A DNA stretch of 35,549 nt from Thermoplasmatota archaeon (lineage in GTDB: Archaea; Thermoplasmatota; Thermoplasmata; Thermoplasmatales; Thermoplasmataceae), in contig JAMDBW010000076.1 in assembly GCA_023487765.1 (NCBI GenBank), positions 1-35,549 of the forward strand, given 5' to 3'. The position numbers and the translations under genes were made by a program. How positions within the stretch are numbered: position 1 is the stretch's first letter; each line of letters starts with the position of its first letter. Shown here piece by piece: positions 32,550-35,549 of this stretch. The notes under the pieces are model-generated. The model had not been told where the DNA came from. It made no database searches and worked only from the letters and a program-made list of their open reading frames with translations.

Positions 32550-33407
32550 ATGGGTGGATCACTTCTGAAATGGGCCGGAGGAAAGAGACAGATGATTCCG
32601 TATCTAATGGGCCTTATTCCGGATTCGTTCGGAACATACTTCGAACCTTTTTTTGGCGGAGGGGCCCTTTATTTTGAATTGCGCAGACGCGGGTTACTTA
32701 AGAAAGCCGTGCTTTCCGATACCAACAGTGATCTTTTCAACCTCTACAACGTTGTGATGAAAAAACCGCTTGAGCTTTGTAATTCCCTCAAGTCGTTGCC
32801 GTATGGAAACGTAAAGGAACATTACTATCAGGCAAGGGAACTCTTTAATAATACCGGAATTACGAAAGAACCTGTTTTGAAATCTGCTCTCTTATTATAC
32901 CTGAATCGCCATTGTTTCAACGGGCTTTTCAGGGTGAATTCAGAAGGGAGTTTCAATGTCCCTTTTGGGCGTTACAAGAACCCGGGCATGCCCGATACTG
33001 ACCAGATTCTTTCAGTTAATGAAGCTTTCAGGGACACAGTGTTCAGGAACGAAGATTTTGAATCTGCAGTTTCGGATGCTGTTGAAGGTGATCTGGTTTA
33101 CTTCGATCCTCCTTACATGCCTGTTTCCGGAACTTCTCACTTCACTGACTATACCTCAAGCGGATTCAGGGAAAAAGACCAGATCAGGTTGCATAGAGTA
33201 GCGAAGGAGCTGTGGGACAGGGGCGTGTACGTTATTATCAGCAATTCCAGTACTGATTTTCTGAAGGAACTGTATAAAGATTTCAACCTCAAGGAGATCA
33301 TGGCGAACAGGGCAATCAATTCAATAGCGGAGCGAAGAGGGAAGGTTACCGAACTGAGCATAACAAATTTCAGCGCCAGTTCTATTTTTCCGTTGAACAG
33401 GACATAG
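32550..33407 (+). CDS. DNA adenine methyltransferase, Dam/DpnM-like (orphan)
   Basis: A 285-residue N6-adenine methyltransferase of the alpha class. LKWAGGKRQ and YFEPFFGGGALYF (SAM-binding) precede the catalytic DPPY in DLVYFDPPYMPVS near residue 186. LNRHCFNGLFRVN and FNVPFGRYKNP are shared with Dam and DpnM, which modify GATC; this specificity is likely but unproven. No restriction endonuclease gene is recognisable on either side, so it looks like an orphan or a remnant of a restriction-modification system. Confidence 0.9.
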   Translation: MGGSLLKWAGGKRQMIPYLMGLIPDSFGTYFEPFFGGGALYFELRRRGLLKKAVLSDTNSDLFNLYNVVMKKPLELCNSLKSLPYGNVKEHYYQARELFNNTGITKEPVLKSALLLYLNRHCFNGLFRVNSEGSFNVPFGRYKNPGMPDTDQILSVNEAFRDTVFRNEDFESAVSDAVEGDLVYFDPPYMPVSGTSHFTDYTSSGFREKDQIRLHRVAKELWDRGVYVIISNSSTDFLKELYKDFNLKEIMANRAINSIAERRGKVTELSITNFSASSIFPLNRT

Positions 33408-33416
33408 CTGGATACC

Positions 33417-33814
33417 TTTAGTTTATGGCTTCTTCAGTGCCACGTGGCATACCCGGAGGTCTGCAGGCATACACTCCCCGGAGAAGTTCTCGGTAAGTCT
33501 GATGTCGTACAGCGAGGCCTCAAGGATGTAAACCTCCTCCCTGAAGTCGTGTTTCAGAACTCCGTTGGGTGATGCGTCAGTTCCAGGTGCAAAGCGAAGT
33601 GGTCTTGATGTCATCACGTACTTTCAAAACCTCGGAATGGGACTGAAACACGTGCTTTTCCCCGAATCAGGGATTCAGGATAACTGCCTTCAGTCACGTT
33701 TCCTTTGTAATCCATAGTGATTGTATCTGAAGCCGTGCAGTCAGCAATGGATATCTGATTATCGTTCAGATGTCCCGGAATCAATATTCTGTTTTCGCCA
33801 ATGTGATAAGACAC
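33417..33814 (-). pseudogene. Cupin-domain protein broken by two frameshifts
   Basis: Three pieces in different frames of the minus strand join into one cupin protein. The first (GTG at 33814, after GGGAG) runs RILIPGHLNDN to VSVPFRGFEST and stops near 33614. The second continues with MTSRPLRFAPGTD, then HDFREEVYILEASLYDIRL. The third, one base off near 33478, gives VYACRPPGMPRG. Each break can be repaired by one added base. EEVYILE and YACRPPGMP are recognisable cupin blocks. The 3' end is short and abuts the dam gene. Real decay and sequencing error cannot be separated here. Confidence 0.7.
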
Positions 33815-34234
33815 TTTTCTCCCTTCCGGGTTCAGTCAGTTCCTCGTTCGCAAGTATCCTGTTCGCTGTGGGCAACTTCTGTTTTATGCCATTCCTTTCT
33901 TGGATCTTCAGTTTATGTATGTTATTATTCTCATTACTCTTGTATGCAACAAGTGAGAATCAGGAAACAGGCAACATTTAACCTTTTCATGACTTCAGTG
34001 ACCCTCCCCCGCCAGGCAGCATGAGTGTTCATAATGTTTCAGCAGTCGTCAGGACTCTGTGTATATATTGCTCGTCGACCTTGAATACTGATGAGTTTAT
34101 GTATTCCCGGAGGCAATGAACATTTCATCCGGTTGCGGCACTGAGATCATTTTTGTGCGAAATAGAAGATGAAAACTCAAAAAAATGATTTATTCATAGC
34201 TTAATATTAATATATGCTTTAACAATTCAAAGCG
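33815..34234. other. Gene-poor stretch before the GntR gene
   Basis: No gene supported on either strand. The minus strand has a start-less open stretch (about 33815-33950, including KIQERNGIKQKLPTANRILA) that could be a decayed upstream gene, but I recognise nothing. The right end carries the promoter of the GntR gene: TTAATATTAATATATG at 34201-34216, about 20-30 nt before its ATG. Confidence 0.5.
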
Positions 34235-34900
34235 ATGGAGAAACTAAGCCTGCCAAAAATAGCGTATGATGCCATTATCGATGTCATAATGGTCGGAACT
34301 TTGAAGCTAGGCCAACCCGTACCACAGATTCAATTAACAAAACTTCTCTCAATGAGCAGAACCCCTGTGAGAGAGGCAATGGCTGCCCTTGAAAGAGATG
34401 GAATACTGGTAAAGGAAGGGAGGAAATACTCTGTGTGCTACATTTCAAGGAAAGAGGTGCAGGAGCTTTACAGTGTTAGAAAAAACCTGGAAGGGATGGC
34501 AGCGTGGGATTGCGCAAGATTATTGACTCCGGAAATCGCAAAAGCTCTAACGTCCCAGATGAAAAAGATCAAGAAACTGACTTTTTCCGAGAATGTGGAT
34601 CCCTACGCTCTCTCGACTCAGAATGGCAACCTCCACCTCGTTATAGCCCAAGGAAGCGATAACAGGTATAACGTCAGATTTCTGAATGAAGTGTTGCTGA
34701 AATTGAAAATAGTGCGTGCCGCCACCTTGAATAGTTATGAAAGAAGGAACGAGGAGTTTGAGGAGCATACAGGGATAGTCGAAGCAATTCTCGAGCGTGA
34801 TTCGAGAAAGGCCAGAGTTGCAATGGAACAACACAGAATCAACATCCTCAAATTCACTGAAGAAAACACACTTCCTGCCTTATTCCCGGATGACGAGTAG
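34235..34900 (+). CDS. GntR-family transcriptional regulator with FCD ligand domain
   Basis: A 221-residue regulator. The N-terminal winged helix contains the GntR signature LTKLLSMSRTPVREAMAALE followed by RDGILVKEGR. The C-terminal helical part (about residues 80-210) matches the FCD ligand-binding domain, with candidate metal histidines in NLHLVIAQGS, EHTGIVEAIL and MEQHRINIL. Such regulators usually respond to small organic acids. The family is mainly bacterial, so acquisition by transfer is plausible. The likely target is unknown; neighbours are a gene-poor region and a transposase. Confidence 0.87.
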   Translation: MEKLSLPKIAYDAIIDVIMVGTLKLGQPVPQIQLTKLLSMSRTPVREAMAALERDGILVKEGRKYSVCYISRKEVQELYSVRKNLEGMAAWDCARLLTPEIAKALTSQMKKIKKLTFSENVDPYALSTQNGNLHLVIAQGSDNRYNVRFLNEVLLKLKIVRAATLNSYERRNEEFEEHTGIVEAILERDSRKARVAMEQHRINILKFTEENTLPALFPDDE

Positions 34901-34916
34901 CCTGAGCGTGCACAGA

Positions 34917-35006
34917 TCATGCTGATAACTCAATCCCCTGGTCGTTGAGTGATATGGAGATTGCGTTTTTTGTTTTAACCCGCTGCTCCAGAATTTCAAC
35001 TTTCAT
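34917..35006 (-). CDS. Possible short ORF or truncated gene start (29 codons)
   Basis: ATG at 35006, stop at 34917, beginning MKVEILEQRVKTKN. A minus-strand TATA-like GTATATAATG (about 35035-35045) lies 30-40 nt upstream, a plausible promoter. No family recognised. It could be the surviving first part of a gene cut off next to the GntR gene, or chance. Confidence 0.25.
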   Translation of the reverse strand: MKVEILEQRVKTKNAISISLNDQGIELSA

Positions 35007-35161
35007 GCTCAAGGAATGTATACATTAATTCATATCATTATATACCACTTTCAACTGCACAGATAACCTGATCATTGTTGAATAAACAAGAACTATGATT
35101 AGTGGACGAAGATCGCTACATGGCCGATTTTTTCACCGCTTTTTTTCGCACACGTATTTAA

Positions 35162-35549
35162 GTTTTTGTAATATACTCAGCAGCGATAAAATGGGGGTAC
35201 TTAAATTGCAATTATAGCAGGAGCTACTCCGTAAGGCAAAGATCGGTTCCGGAAACGTCGGAGAACCTGAACATTGCCGCAAAGGGGCACAATGCGGATC
35301 ACATATACCTGCCGCAGGTGAACATGGCGCTTGCCTTTGATCTGGATCAGTACCGGCCGGTTTTTCTCAAACCGCCGGAGGGATCCGTGAGGGATGTGAA
35401 ATCACTCAGGAATGCACCCGGTGAGATCCACTTCGACGGCATTCTTGTCCTTGATACCGGTTTTTCATCGCAGGACCTGGCAGAGATCATGCGGATGGAT
35501 ATGAGGTTCATAATGCCTCTCCGCAGGAACCAGGACATGATTGACTATG
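35162..35549 (+). CDS. DDE transposase, 5'-incomplete and cut by the window edge
   Basis: The frame is open from just after a TAA (35159-35161) to the right edge. From about 35243 it resembles the central part of IS4/IS1634-type transposases: SENLNIAAKGHNADHIYLPQ, VNMALAFDLDQYRPVFL, DVKSLRN, then ILVLDTGFSSQDL containing a catalytic-type Asp, and RFIMPLRRN. No start codon precedes the homologous part and the N-terminal domain with the first Asp is missing, so the element is probably 5'-truncated. The exact family is uncertain. Terminal inverted repeats could not be located. Confidence 0.65.

Noticed and set aside
1-35549. CRISPR arrays, tRNA or rRNA genes
   Set aside because: No regularly spaced repeats and no tRNA or rRNA signatures were seen by eye on either strand.

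Overview
The window comes from a Thermoplasmata-type euryarchaeon, probably an acidophile of the order Thermoplasmatales. The evidence is an archaeal uS13-uS4-uS11-RpoD gene run, a membrane-anchored archaeal Lon, diphthine synthase, a KEOPS subunit, archaeal fibrillarin and MBF1, a DUF2070 membrane protein, and an actin homologue that looks like an ortholog of Thermoplasma acidophilum Ta0583. Many genes have a TATA-like box about 25 nt before the start codon, which suggests leaderless transcripts. GTG and TTG starts are common. The species cannot be named from this sequence alone.

Left part (1-5.8 kb): a truncated succinate dehydrogenase flavoprotein gene, an EamA transporter, a small ORF resembling the C-terminal end of an IscB/RRXRR nuclease, a small membrane protein, and an Hsp20 gene with a wHTH regulator behind a perfect 23-bp palindrome. 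From 5.0 to 20.4 kb almost everything is on the minus strand: diphthine synthase, enolase, a gamma-class carbonic anhydrase-like protein, a PfkB kinase, Cgi121, LonB (with its own palindrome at the promoter), a small wHTH protein, DUF2070, then a tightly overlapping run of fibrillarin, methyltransferase, alanyl-tRNA synthetase, a site-2-protease homologue without its zinc histidines, and a COG3199-type kinase.

From 20.4 to 25.6 kb the plus strand carries MBF1, DUF357, the ribosomal/RNA polymerase run, then an overlapping inositol-phosphatase, NAD kinase and JAMM protease set. At 25.6-28.9 kb a minus-strand operon encodes the methylcitrate-cycle enzymes PrpD, PrpB and a PrpC-like citrate synthase.

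The most unusual stretch is 29.1-30.7 kb. A promoter is followed by about 120 nt that can fold into a four-way junction, then a Shine-Dalgarno and TTG start of the actin-like gene, a hairpin-plus-T-run terminator wrapped around the stop codon, and a small protein with a ribbon-helix-helix-like and a possible HTH segment. This is the layout of a ParM/ParR-type filament and adaptor pair with a structured leader. After it come a peroxiredoxin, a CDGSH iron-sulfur protein, an SDR oxidoreductase and an orphan Dam-like methylase.

The right end (33.4-35.5 kb) has a decayed, accessory character: a twice-frameshifted cupin pseudogene, a gene-poor stretch, a GntR/FCD regulator, and a 5'-incomplete DDE transposase running off the edge.
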